From NCBI GenBank assembly GCA_000697055.1, contig JNDT01002300.1, positions 1 through 64,000 of the forward strand: 64,000 nt of DNA, written 5' to 3'. The DNA comes from Saksenaea vasiformis B4078 (Eukaryota > Mucoromycota > Mucoromycetes > Mucorales > Saksenaeaceae). The notes beneath the pieces were generated by a model. The model was not told where the DNA came from, did not search any database, and was given only the letters and a program-made list of their open reading frames with translations. A program made the translations under genes and the position numbers. Shown in pieces: positions 1 to 11,373 of the stretch (its first letter is position 1; every line of letters starts with the position of its first letter).

Positions 1-80
1 ATAGAAAATAATTTCGCTAAGTGGATGATCATCTAGTCTATTATGGCTCGAATGGATAATGACAGCAGGTAATTGGTTCA

Positions 81-225
81 ATCGTATGCACTTTGGATCG
101 TATGCACTTTGGATCATATGCATCTTGGATCATATGCATCTTGGATCATATGCATCTTGGATCGTATGTACTTTGGATCGTATGCAGTTTCGATTGTATG
201 CAGTTTCGAGTGGATGTGCCTTTGG
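81..225. repeat. 16-bp minisatellite, about 8-9 units
   Basis: Consecutive units of consensus ATCGTATGCACTTTGG run head to tail from 81 to about 208, followed by one more diverged unit. Variants replace CGTATGCACT with CATATGCATC. Three neighbouring units share the same variant, which suggests recent unit-level amplification. An ORF crosses it only because 16-bp units shift frame without stops; I do not think it is coding. Confidence 0.85.
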
Positions 226-580
226 ATAAGGTTTGGGGGTCTTGTTGGGGGTGATACCAGAGGTCATGTGCCATTGTCAGAGTGGATGTCGGTTTGTATA
301 GGATTCCATGAGCCTAATGATAAGAACCTAGAGGACTTCAAAGTTGTAACACAACTTTGAAAGATATATTGTGTCAAGGCGACATCTTTTATTGATCCAC
401 TTGAAAAAGAATAAAAAAAATAAGAACAAAGTAAAATCGATATTGTGGATAAAAGAAAATAAAAAGGCAAGATTGCCACAGAGTAAAAATCGGCGCGCTA
501 CAACGACACTATTGTTCAGAGCTTATATACTAGTTATTGAGAATGATAATGACAGTGATGTTAACATGAGTAATGACAGC

Positions 581-678
581 CTGTTGTCATATCTTATGCA
601 TGGATGATGCATGTCAGAATGTTAGTATACTGTTGTCATATCTCATGCAGGGTTGACGCATGTCTGAATACTAGATTA
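581..678. repeat. 49-bp tandem duplication
   Basis: Two adjacent imperfect copies start with CTGTTGTCATATCT at 581 and again at 630. They lie in the stretch that should be the LTR of the decayed gypsy element whose right LTR edge is near 985, so this may be an internal LTR duplication. Confidence 0.6.
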
Positions 679-985
679 ACTTTAGATATATATATTGTTG
701 TCTAGGAAATGTAAGAATATATCATAGAATGCTTGTATCTGAGATAGATCATAGTCATCGTAGTTGTCTTGTTACATGATTGTAAGATAGAGGAATGCTG
801 ATGGTACCTTAAGCTTATAGCAGAATGTCCTATCTTAAATCATCATATCCTAATGCAGATGTCTGAGTATGTCAGGTAGTGATCTGAGGATGAAGTGTCA
901 ATGGTATGAAGAATGAATAGTAGATTGTATAGATGTAGCATATGAAGTATTTCTTATGGTCACAATATGTCAAATATGACAGACA

Positions 986-1400
986 TTACCCTCCTTCAGA
1001 CTGTTTAGCCATGGAAGTCTTATACTTGTTGATGGGTTCTATAATTATGATACTTTTTGTTTGACATGCTTTGCTTGGTTACAGTTTGATTTGTTTGATA
1101 TTTGCATTTGTTATTTGCAGTTATAGATTCTGCTGATTGTTGTTCCAACTTCTTCCAGTAGGAAGTAATCAGTTTAGGATCGTTAAAACTATTTGGTAGC
1201 TCCCAAGTATCATCTTTTTCTGAATATCTGTTTCATCTTACATGATATAAATAATTGCCTTTATGCAGCTTGTATGCTACAATAGCATCAAATTCATAAA
1301 TTTTGTCCTCTGATACAGGATCATTGTTGTTATGCTGTATTTTTGACTTGTTGATAAAAATGAGTATGTTTCCTAGTAGTACCTAAGCATAAACTTGATG
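986..1400 (-). mobile_element. 3' end of a decayed Ty3/gypsy chromovirus (integrase chromodomain, polypurine tract)
   Basis: On the minus strand, 1380 down to 1020 reads as the C-terminus of a gypsy integrase with a chromodomain. Recognisable stretches are EDKIYEFDAIVAYK, YSEKDDTWELPNSFNDP and KLITSYWKKLEQ. The aromatic-cage tryptophan codon of the chromodomain is TGA (1233-1235), a G-to-A change from TGG. The frame ends in TAA at 1020-1022. About 20 nt further on is a purine-rich tract (complement of 986-1001) and then TG, the expected start of a 3' LTR lying leftwards from 985. Upstream of about 1380 the frame is broken; a shifted frame still hints at the usual pre-chromodomain segment. Chromodomain integrases target heterochromatin in known chromoviruses. 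The element is dead here. Confidence 0.75.
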
Positions 1401-1816
1401 ACAGAAATAGCTGGTAAGGTATAGAAAAAGTAGCTTTGGTAGATGAAAACAGTTCAGTTTGTGTGAGCACCAGGTGTAGATTTGAGTCAAATACCAAGAC
1501 TTGAGTAAGCAGTAAGGCTTGAGGAAAAGAAAAGAAAAGATAAAATAGAGTATCTGTTGTCTGTGTAATATATGGAGTATTTGCTATCATGTCTTCTGCA
1601 CAAAATTACTATGCACAGCTGTATGCAGCTGTGCAGAGATTATCGTATTTTAATTTTACTTTGACATGGAGATCTGCATGCATGAATATGCAGTCATGGT
1701 AATCAGAGCAGAAGGACAATCATATCTATCATCACTCTAAACGAACATGACATTTAATCTATCTTAATGAAAGCTCTTATTCAACATGCACTGCTGATCA
1801 CTGTTATTTCTATTAT

Positions 1817-1932
1817 TGTAGAAGAGCCAGTAAAAAGATATATAAGCTGGATCGATTAATATACAATAAAGAATATAACACAAGTCTCAAAGGATTTATC
1901 CGTCTGATTCTTTTTATTGATTTTCTTCTACA
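1817..1932 (+). repeat. LTR-like direct repeat, copy 1
   Basis: 116 bp bounded by TGTAGAAG and CTTCTACA, a perfect terminal inverted repeat starting TG and ending CA, as expected of an LTR. It contains a TATA-like GATATATAAG and an AATAAA, so it could act as a promoter/poly(A) LTR. A second copy of identical core length lies at 2343-2456. No obvious 5-bp target duplication was seen. Confidence 0.55.
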
Positions 1933-2342
1933 AACCTTTCAATTTCTATATTACAGATAGATCAAAAAATAGAAAAATCAGATGAGTAAATTCTTTGAGA
2001 CTCTTTTTAATTGTCAAGTTCAATAAAAAAGAAATGTTGTTCTAGTACATCATTTTCTATCCTATTTATATTCAAGAATTAGAGTAAAGCTTGTAGAAAG
2101 GTCATAGTTAGATAAAACATGTCCTTTCAGGTGACTTGGTACTCTTATCTTGTCCATCATATTCTTCTTATTCTTTTCTGCTGTAATCTTAGATCAAGCA
2201 GAGTTATTTTATGTACCTGATCTTTAATTTTACTCAGATCAAGATACTCAGTTTTGTACTAATTATAGGTGACTCTCTGAGTTTATTTCATTATAGTCAT
2301 TACTGATATGACTTATACATCAATATGAGTCGTCCTATACAA

Positions 2343-2456
2343 CAGAAGAGCCAGTAAAAAGATATATAAACTGGGTCAATTAATATACAATAAAGAATAT
2401 AATACAAGTCTCAAAAGATTTATCTGTCTGATTCTTTTTATTGATTTTCTTCTACA
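2343..2456 (+). repeat. LTR-like direct repeat, copy 2
   Basis: The core from GAAGAGCC to CTTCTACA is 112 bp in both copies with no indels and only a few substitutions. The 5' TGTA is altered here. Some similarity continues past the right end (AGTAAATTCTTTGA in both copies), so the repeated unit may be larger than the LTR-like core. The spacing of about 525 bp would fit a miniature terminal-repeat (TRIM-like) element or two nested fragments. Confidence 0.5.
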
Positions 2457-5173
2457 AACTGTAATATAGCTCAAAAATATAGACTTAGTAAATTCTTTGA
2501 AACTGAATTACTTTTATTAAATGTTAATGTCTGCTCTTTTATATTATGTTCAGTTCTCTAAAGTATATTCTAATAATAATCTATTTTTTATATAATTCTA
2601 TTATATGTTAATTTCCTTAATACAAATGTCGTATTCTACATACAGAATGACTAAATCATATTATGACATCTACAGATAAACCTCACAGACGAGAAACTGG
2701 ATAAATAATAATTAAGCTGAAGTACAAATCATATCAGGGTCCAATATCTGATTGTACCTGAAACCTCTTTAACATCGATCATTGATTCATCATTGTAAAA
2801 TTTTTATTTCTCAAGAATACTGCCACTGCTATAAAAGCTTCCTGTAAAACAATAATAAACAATCATCTAAGAGTCTCAATGTATTTCTGTTATTATCCAT
2901 CTGTCGTATCTGACATAGTTACATTACTACACAGTAATTAGAATAACACGTCAGAACATGACAAAAGGTACTGAGGGTGGTTACTTTATTAGAACACGGT
3001 TCTAGACATGTCTTATCCCATCTATCTGTTGCTGAGATACCAGCGGACACAGAATATATCAGGATAAACATAATGGTCCCACTCTAGTAAAGGATCATCT
3101 AAAGATATCTCTAAACTCCTCTATCCCGCCATTACCCGCAAGCACCATGAATTATTTAAACAATAGAACAATCATTTTGATAAAACGATCCTTTTTTGAG
3201 TCTTGCTTACTTTACGTCGCCCATACTTGAATTTGGATACATCAGTGTGATATACTTATTAGGAACTGTTGTATAGCATTGAGTTGTTTGGACACAACAA
3301 ATTGTAATCAAAAGTTAATTTTTTTTAGCAATTAGAAAAGAAGTATATATTTAAAATTATAAAAACTAAAATAAAGCTAGTACTTTTAGAAGGATGGTTG
3401 TGTCTCATCAGTGTTGTATCGTGTAGTCGTAAAGGTTGAAATAAAAGTGTGAAAAACAAGGGATACAATGAAACCGAAGTGTAGGGGAGTTTATTCTAGA
3501 ATCAGAACCAGAGATCAAGACTATACTAGGTGGTGATACTTATATAGTGCTGGATTGCGTCAGTAACGGAGTTCCTGAGTTAGTTCAGATATATTTAATT
3601 AAACATCCGCTTATAATCGCACTAGACCATTTGATATAGCTGGATACTACAATCAGAATGTCCAAAAGTTTAGTAAATGCTGCATGTTTGCACATCATAC
3701 ATCATTTCTTTCAAATGACTCCTTCTAAATAAAATGAGTACATCCTCTTTAAAAGCATTTATGCTATCATACAGTAGTGATCATTTCAATCAATCATATT
3801 TCTTAGAACATCAGCAGCTATTCAATCATTGCATATTTATTTATCATCTTTTGATTCAAAAAATAATCTCATATCTACAAACCTTCTGAATATCCGCCTT
3901 AGTATCTGTTGTACCTTGACATCTTCAGAAATAAACTCGAGTCTCACAAATTCTCTCGTTATCCATCTCGACGCCAACAGACATCTCAGTATCTAAATAT
4001 TATCATACTGCAAAATGCTTCTCGCATCTGTCAAGAATAATTATAAATGTAGTATTCAGCTATATCAAATGGTCTAGTGCGATTATAAGTGAATGTTTAA
4101 TTAAATATATCTGAACTAACTCAGAAACTTCATTACTGACGCGATCCAGTGTTATATAAATATTACCACCTAGTGTAGTCTTGATCTCTTGTTCTGATTC
4201 CAGAATAAACTCTCCCACACTTCAGTTTCATTGTATTCCTTGTTTTTTACACTTTTATTTCAACCTTTATGACTATACGATATTACAGTAAACTAGAATC
4301 ATTGCAATACTTCTATTTTTTTTAAAATAAATTATTATTTTAATGACTTTTTATTATTTTTATTCTTTAGTAATTTCTTGACATTGACATATTGCCGTTA
4401 AAGTTAGTATTTTGTCATGTCTCTTTGTTCTCATTTTTTTATTAATAAGATCAATAAGTAATTAATTTAAATAGTATCAAAAATAAGAATAACTTAAATG
4501 ATAATTTTTACTCATTGTAAAAGATTTTACATGATAATAGAATTCAAAAAAGGATTTAAAAAGAATGGTAGGTCATTTTCTCTTTAACTCTCAGATATAT
4601 ACAGACGGTACATCAGCTCCTGTTATTTTCCTTCGTTTAAAGCGTAATTTACTGTTTTGTCTTTTTTTACAACTGATTATTTCAGCCCATACCAAATTAC
4701 TACATCCAATCTATCATTAAAGAAAAGAAATTGTACTCTCTATTACCAAAAAACGGAGAGATGCCTCGGACAAACAAGCTTAGATCTAAACACATTACAA
4801 GCGTTAACTATGAATTAATTTTTTATGTCGCATGGACAAAATTTGCCGGTAGAAACCTTCACAGTTTAATCAAAGCATTTTGCTAATTCAGGTTCGGCTT
4901 TTCATGAGAACAAATGTTTTCAGACCAGCATAAGTTCATTCAACAAAATCAAGGTAACCAATATCTTAGCTGAAAACAGCTGACCAATTGCTTAACGTAC
5001 AATTGATTCCCAGTCAGTGCAAACCAGTCATTCGCCAGCACAAAACAATTTTCACGCCACGCAAAACCGCCTGGAAATTCTTACACGTTGTTTTCTCATT
5101 CGAACCGGAGATATTCGTTTGCGCATTCCCGTTCAACTTGCACACCATCGAACACTTATTCTAATTTCACATC
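2457..5173. other. AT-rich intergenic DNA outside the inverted-repeat element
   Basis: Apart from the inverted-repeat element I see no coding exon here. All frames are closed and the sequence is AT-rich with long A/T runs. The last 500 bp should contain the promoter of the Ran-binding protein gene that starts at 5174. Confidence 0.5.
3413..4286. mobile_element. large inverted-repeat (foldback/MITE-like) element
   Basis: Two arms of about 240 bp (3413-3652 and 4047-4286) are reverse complements of each other with scattered mismatches, separated by a unique 394-bp centre. Examples: ACTAGACCATTTGATATAGC at 3621 matches its reverse complement beginning near 4058, and GTTGAAATAAAAGTGTGAAA in the left arm matches TTTTTTACACTTTTATTTCA in the right arm. 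No transposase ORF is visible inside. It could be a non-autonomous foldback element or two LTR-like sequences inserted head to head. Confidence 0.7.
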
Positions 5174-7113
5174 ATGTCTTCACCACATGACTCTGTTAGT
5201 GACGTTGGTAAGTGCTTCGTCTTGATACAGTATAAAATCTTTTGCCTGCCGTAAAGCGGACGTAAGTTTGCAGGGCATCTGGATTAGACTTCATTCTTGC
5301 GAAATGATCATACTGCATGACTCATTCATCATAATAGAAGATATTTCTTCCAATAAAAAGCGAGGACGTGCCCATTCCGTTGAGCCAGAACCAACGCAAA
5401 CAGATGAAGTAAGGCACAGTGTTTATTGCACGTACGTTTTTAATCATGTAACAGCCCATAGAAGAGGTAGCAACTGATGTCTCTGCTCCAAAGAAGACGT
5501 ATGTGTGCCCCACTCTATTTTTCCTTTACCACCATTCAACTAAAGACACAAGATATTGATAGAAGTGTTTGCTTGTAGGAAACGCGCAGACGAAATTGCG
5601 CCTACATCGATGAGTACGATCCGGCGAAATTTGAAAGATATGTCTACGACGGATAAAGCAGTGGCTGAAGGAACCGAGACGCCTACGTCTCAAGAAGAAG
5701 AAGAATATGATGATGACACCCAGCCAAATGGAGAGGAAGATGCTGAATCACTAGATACGCCTATGTCACAGTACAACGAAAAGAAACGATCCATGATGGA
5801 AGACACGTGCGATAGTACAAGTAAAATCGAGGAAGCTTCTAGTGAACGGAAAGACGAGGAACAAGAAGATGATGACAAGGCGTCACCCAGGAAGCGTATC
5901 CGTGACACCACCGATTCATCAAAGTCCCCAGAAACGAAGCAATCGTCGCCGGGTGGTATATTTTCTCAATTTGGTGGCAAAGGGGATAATGATGATTGGA
6001 GCGATTTTGCCGAAGAGTCTACAAAGGAGGAAACTGTGCCAAAAAAGAATGGGGATAGCAAAGAGCAGCCGAAATATACCTTTGGTACAACGTCAGGCTT
6101 CGGTACAAAAGGCTGGGCGGCTACTCATGCGACAGCACCGATACCGACAAAGGTAACATCAGAGTTAGAAGGTACAACTGTTGCTTACGCGTGAAATCAA
6201 TGGTACAGCCTGCTTTTGGAGGGTTCGGTACAACCGCCTTTGGAGGCTTCTCATCAAGTGCTGCATCTACACCGTCATCCACGCCATCTACGGCATCACC
6301 ATCCTTTAGTTCGTTTGCAAAAGCTTCCGTCTCGCCATTTGTGCTTGCTGCAGCCAGCAGTAAAACCAACGCGTTGTCATTACCATCGGAAGCCCCGTCC
6401 TCATCGACAACGTCACCAGCCGTGAATGATGAACCCACCCAGAAAGATAAGAAATCAGCAGAAAAACAAAACGAGGCCAGCGATGAGAACGAAGAATCTA
6501 GAAGGGAGGACGAAGTTGAAGCACAAGAAGAGGACCCCTCCAGCGGACAGCAGCCTGCCAAATTTGGGGAAGGATTAAAGTTCAAGGCACCTGTTGTTAA
6601 GCCCAAAGAAGGTACATCTCCTGGCAAGTTCATGGGTGGAGTGCTAAACGTGTGGTAGTTAAAACGGGCGAGGAAAACGAGACAACTGTCTATCAAACAA
6701 AAGCCAAACTCTTGGTATTGGATAATGCCACGGGTAATTGGAAGGAGCGTGGATCTGGAACCATGCGCATAAACATAGCAGAAGATGCAGAGAAGGGATC
6801 ACTGGCTCGCCTTGTCATGCGTACCGATTCTGTATACCGAGTGATATTGAACGTTCAAGTTTTCCCGGGAATGCAGGTGTTTATCATGCAAGAGAAGTTT
6901 GTACGTTTTGCCGGTTTCGAAACTGAGACAAAAGAGGATGGTAAAAAAGAGCAAAAGCTGGTTAATTATGCCCTTCGGGTAAGTGCTATATGAGCAAAGC
7001 GAAAAAGTGAATTGAACTGACTGGTATTTACGCTACAGGTGAGTAATGCATTAGCGGCTGAGGAACTTCGCAACCAAATCGCGTCTTGTGTGTCCCCTGC
7101 GTCCACAGACTAA
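5174..7113 (+). CDS. Ran-binding domain protein, RanBP3/Yrb2/Hba1 type
   Basis: Seven exons by eye: 5174-5207, 5338-5408, 5455-5498, 5579-6152, 6209-6611, 6659-6978, 7039-7113, giving 506 aa. All junctions are GT-AG and all phases fit. The N-terminal half is acidic and basic low-complexity sequence with NLS-like KKRGR and RKRIR. The middle has FG-type repeats (FGGFG, FGTTSGFGTKG). The C-terminal 110 residues are a Ran-binding domain, recognisable by VKTGEENETTVYQTKAKLL, GSGTMRIN and MRTD...VILN. This order matches yeast Yrb2 and animal RanBP3, which bind Ran-GTP together with Crm1 and assist nuclear export; Nup50 is the alternative but has a different N-terminus. The 47-nt intron at 6612-6658 removes an in-frame stop just before the domain, which supports the model. 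Expected location: nucleus and nuclear pore. Confidence 0.85.
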
Positions 7114-7329
7114 AAAAGTAAAATTTCCCAAATTCAGGCATTTTCCAGTGATAGGTTGCATCCAATGTTGCTTAATGTTAAAAATGATACATCAGCGAAC
7201 CATTTACATATCATTTATACATTTTTCTTTTAATGCGTTTTGGACGTGTGGTGAATGGATCAACTATCCTTTTAAAACTAGATAGCTTTGGGCATAGAAA
7301 GCGAGATATCATGTGGTGATGATCCTGGC

Positions 7330-7900
7330 TACGCTATTTTACCCGTTGTCTCCAGTAACAGTTTCTCCGTACGACTCTGTTTAGTTTTAAGCGATTTGAT
7401 GTTAGCTCAAATAAATTTTTGTTGGGAAACATCTTTGCGTCAGCTCAAAAGCGCATTACCCTGGTTCGCTGCTCTGACACACTCTCTCCTAATTCCTCGC
7501 TCGGAATGCGCGAGGTAATGGGATGTGATGGGACACATGTTTCTTTTCCTTTCCTTGGCTCTATCCACTTCACGTACGGATATGTATCTGGGGTAGCTCA
7601 TTTTCCCGTGCCAGTCATTTCGCCTGTGCGACCACCGTCCCGGACGTTTCAGCGGTACTGGATTTCTTTATCTATCACTTAATCAACTTTGTCGTAATAG
7701 ACCGCTGAAAGTTGCATTGCTTCAGATCATCTGTAACGCGCGCCGTTGGAGCCAAAATTCTTGTACTCGCCCTGCCCTCGTCCACCACGGTGTGAGTACA
7801 GCCTCCACGATCTCGTGTTAATAGCTTTTGGGACAAGTAAAGCGGGCATCCAAGTATTATTTCATTTATCAACTACAATGAATTCCTACGCTATTTGTAA
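7330..7900 (+). repeat. decayed dispersed repeat, copy A
   Basis: Between the Ran-binding gene and PEX13, segments near 7400-7460 (GTTAGCTCAAATAAATTTTT, then GTTGGGAA) and near 7845-7890 (GCATCCAAGTATTATTTCAT) resemble blocks in the same order at 25.5-26.2 kb; the first block also occurs on the minus strand at 35.5-35.7 kb. The second block translates to HPSIISF, close to HPSVIPF in copy B. No complete ORF survives. The rest of 7114-8063 shows nothing else. Confidence 0.4.
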
Positions 7901-8063
7901 ATTCTTTGCTAGATAGTAGGGTTAAGCATTTTCTAATAAATTGTCAAGAATAAGCCTTATCACAGATACGGAAAGTTTGTATAATACAGTGTTTCATGCT
8001 TGTAGAGTTTGGTATATGTATGTATATCGTTCTTTTTTTCTCATGTCACTTCAGTAGACATCA

Positions 8064-9214
8064 TTACATGAGCCGTACATAGGTGGCTGGAAAGACACCC
8101 GAAGAGCCGTCCTCTAAACGTCCGTGCCACCATTCACTTGGCGCACCCGTGACGGGATCAACAGTGGATATGACGTACACCGTGTCTCCTTGTCGAAGAC
8201 TAAGTTCCATGGGTGATTCAGCTATGAAATTATACATCGCCTTGCCAATCCTTTCTTGATGTTTGGTAGGAAAAGCAGGATTTTGAAGGGCCATCTGCTG
8301 CTGTCGTCTGTTTGCTCTTTGCGCCAGCTTATAAATAATATATGGCAATCCAACGACAAAAGCCAGAAATAGCAGAATAGGTCGTCGGCGAGATACCTTC
8401 GTCTGAGCCACTTCCTGTTGCCCATCCACTTGCGGTTCCTGCGTGTCTTCTTGTTGTTCCTGTTCTTCAACTGGAAGCGTTCGTCCCGTGATTTTGTAGA
8501 GTAAGCGTTTGACGAAGCGAATCAAGGCGAAGATACTAAATATATTGCCGAGGTACTGTTTTAAATACCCAAACTGCTCGGCAACACCGACCATGGCCAT
8601 AAAGCTTGAGTGAGTTGCCATGTACGTTGAATCCAACATATGGGCAAATCCTCCGAACGCCCCGACAATTGACTCGATCACTTCAAAGGTGGCCCGAGTA
8701 CCAGCTTCCATACGTTGTGTCAAGCTGAATTCATCTTGCGGGCCATACATGCCACCACCTGCACCAAATCGATTGTATGCAGAGTATCCGTTTCCAAGCC
8801 GATTATAACCCATGTAGCCAAGGCCACCATAGGAACCCATTCCACCATAAGAGCCCATTCCGCCATAAGAACCATAAGAACCGTAAGAGTTATACGATCC
8901 ATAACCACCCATGCGATTGTATGGACTAGTACCATAACCCATACCACCACCGTAACCTGATAAAACGTGGATTGCAATTCAGAAATGTATGCTAAGCAAA
9001 ACGCTTGTTTACCTGTGCTGTAGCCCAAACCACCCATTCCTCCTGTGGTGGCGGCTAAACTGGATGGACGAGACGGTAGAGAAGGGGCGCTTGTTGTATT
9101 GCTTGTCGTTGTAGGTGTACTTTCTGCTGCTGTTGTCGTCGTCGGTGTTGTCGCAGGTACAGCAGAAGCTGCAGAATTACCGTTGACTTCCCATGGTTTT
9201 GGAGGTGAAGGCAT
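8064..9214 (-). CDS. PEX13: peroxin 13 (peroxisomal docking complex)
   Basis: Two exons on the minus strand, 9214-9013 and 8956-8064 (56-nt GT-AG intron), 364 aa. The start MPSPPKPWE is typical of PEX13. Residues about 68-120 are a Gly/Tyr/Ser-rich repeat region (YGSYG, GGMGSYGG). Then comes a conserved alpha-helical membrane region including IFSIFALIRFVKRLLYKITG and a second hydrophobic stretch, ILLFLAFVVGLPYIIYKLA. The C-terminal 60 residues form an SH3 domain (ALYDF-like MYNFIAESPMELSL, then EWWHGRLEDGSSGVFPATYV). PEX13 sits in the peroxisomal membrane with PEX14 and PEX17 and docks the PTS1 receptor PEX5; the YG-rich part is thought to form a phase-separated import conduit. Length and domain order match fungal PEX13. 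Confidence 0.95.
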
Positions 9215-10376
9215 AGTGGAGAAGTGCTGTAGTTATTCAAATCCAGCTTGAAAATGGGGAAAATCATTTGCATGTGACAACCCTGGCATTTTTGATACCA
9301 TCATAGGCCTTTTTTTTCCCCACGTAAGTTGCGGTACCCTTGTGTTCCACTTTGAACTCAAAGAGCGCGAATACATATATTAGAAGCATGAACTACATAT
9401 TCTTAATCAGTAATATATCCTTTTCTTGAACAAGATATCTGGTATGGCAAGTAACGTGATGAACGTAAGAACGTCGTGAAAAATTGGCTTACATAGCATA
9501 CAATAGCTGAACATGGCGTCGTATTTTCTAGCGTAATACGGTCACTTAGCCTCCAAGGCAGCAGGCATCCAGTATGTCCTTGGCCTCTGTATAACCCAAT
9601 CCAGGCTGCATGACCTGAGTAAATTTCAAGTATTGGTCTGCGCATGAAGTGCTGATAGGTCAGGGCACAGATAAAGGTAGTGCATGATGTGAATGATCGC
9701 TATAGAGAAAGTATGCACCAGAGAAGAAAGCCACAGTAGAAGACGCCACATAGTAATATCATTCCCGCGCGCTGCTTCCTTTAGCTTTGATGGGTGTTTC
9801 GACTGCTTAGATATGAACACAAGTTTATCCTACAAGCCTATGCCAAAGGAATCCATTTCTCCTGCAAAATAGCTTCCAACTTGTCGAGCTTTACTGAGGA
9901 TCCATGTACTTCTATTGCGTTACGATCAAGTGAGTTCGCCGAACAACTTAACTTTGTCATATTTTCATTTTGCAACCATTTTTTGCGAGCTTGCTACGAT
10001 GGACAGGCACATCGTTGTCTATAAGTATATGTTCCTTGCCTCTCTCCAGAAGTGATAAAGTGGGTCCTCATCATTGTTTCACAAAGCCTCTAGCTCACCG
10101 ACTACTCTTGCAGGGAATGCTAGTTCTACTTTCTTGCCAAGACAGCTGGCACCCTTTGTATGATGGTTGATATATCGCTCTTGAATGTCGGCGTATATCA
10201 TGCAGAATCGTGTGCAATGTTTGAAAAATACCCTATGTTTATTGTATGCGTGTTTTTGTCTCTTCCAAACTGCGATTCGTCTGTCCAATCTACTTCTTCC
10301 AACTTTACTAGAGCTGAGTCGTATCTTATTGTGAACTTTGCTTAGGAATGACTACTTCTTTACGATTGTGGCGTCC
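9215..10376. other. intergenic, no recognisable gene
   Basis: Many short closed ORFs on both strands and no family resemblance. The first 200 bp would contain the PEX13 promoter. The remainder may be decayed repeat DNA. Confidence 0.4.
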
Positions 10377-11045
10377 TTATTTGTGAAGCTCTCTGAGTCC
10401 AAGCGCATGATATATAGATTTATTAGGAGTAACGTCGTCTTTGCTTTGAATATCCATGTGGCCTGTATCGGATGGCGATATCTGGCCCAGTGAAACGTAG
10501 TAGGCAGACTCATCACAAAATTTAGGAACCGCGCTAAATCTAAATGACCCGCGGAGGTCGATACTGTAGTTTGATTTCAATTCCAGCTCTTTTGCTGGGA
10601 ACAGCACTCTAAAAAAGTTTAGCCGATGACACTTTCGAGGACAGAGTATATCCGTACTTGCCTATATGGAAGTGTTGCGTGAGCCAAGTAACAACGCTAC
10701 AAACAATCATGGGACCAAAAATACTCTTAATACAAATGTTTTTGATGCCATCTATCGTGAGAATAAAAAAACAAATCACGGAGATCCGAGCCAAGAAAGA
10801 TGCTGCAACAATGACGAAGAATAGTATGACGAATGTTCCCTAGCTACAACGTTTCGGAGAGAAAACGGACATCCAGCACAATCAAGATCAGGTCCTCCTA
10901 AGTGGACATTGTAAATCACTTCATCTGCCCTGGTGCGTGTTGTGTCGTTATGGAGTGACAACGTAGATAACTGTGCCTCTACATCATTGAAAACTGTGAC
11001 TGAACGACGATAGTGTCGAATGCGCAGAGAAAACGTAATAATCAT
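10377..11045 (-). pseudogene. possible decayed membrane-protein gene, unrecognised
   Basis: Three minus-strand open segments look protein-like but do not join in frame. 11045-10848 begins MIITFSLRIRHYRRSV. 10790-10660 encodes two hydrophobic stretches around ISVICFFILTI and FGPMIVCSVVTWL. 10610-10379 includes NYSIDLRGSFRFSAVPKF. Splice-like signals are present, including a possible GC-AG donor (AG-GCAAGT near 10664) and an acceptor TTTTTTAG, but every combination I tried leaves a stop or a frame break. It is either a pseudogene or a real gene whose structure I mis-assembled. No function is proposed. Confidence 0.25.
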
Positions 11046-11373
11046 GTTGTTATGAGCAGTGGACCTGGAGTATTTTCGGTTTAACGATTATCCCAGAAAT
11101 GCACATATCGCTGCGTCAAGAGATTATCAAGCCTGTAGGTAGGGGTTTGCGAAGAGAGAGAGAGTCTCTGATCTGACAGAATGTACGCCATTTGATGTGA
11201 TTTACCATACCAAGGGGAGGATCAGTGGTACTTGCAAGGCTAAAAATAGGTCTCTACGCGTTGTACAAAATTTCGTTTACTCAGAAAAAAGGGAGGAGGG
11301 ACCAGCTACTATTCTCATAAGGCGAGAGCTTTTTTCTTTACAGCGATCTCAATCATTGCTGTCATTCCATAGG

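Noticed and set aside
264..479. Overlapping short ORFs on both strands near the left end
   Set aside because: They run through the 16-bp minisatellite and A-rich DNA and show no family features.
6121..6696. 191-codon minus ORF opposite the Ran-binding protein
   Set aside because: Antisense shadow of a Ser/Ala/Thr-rich exon; the plus-strand gene explains the sequence.
8720..9214. 164-codon minus ORF extending PEX13 exon 1 without splicing
   Set aside because: Reading through the intron gives an unrelated frame of the Gly/Tyr-rich region; the spliced form restores the PEX13 repeat and SH3 domain.
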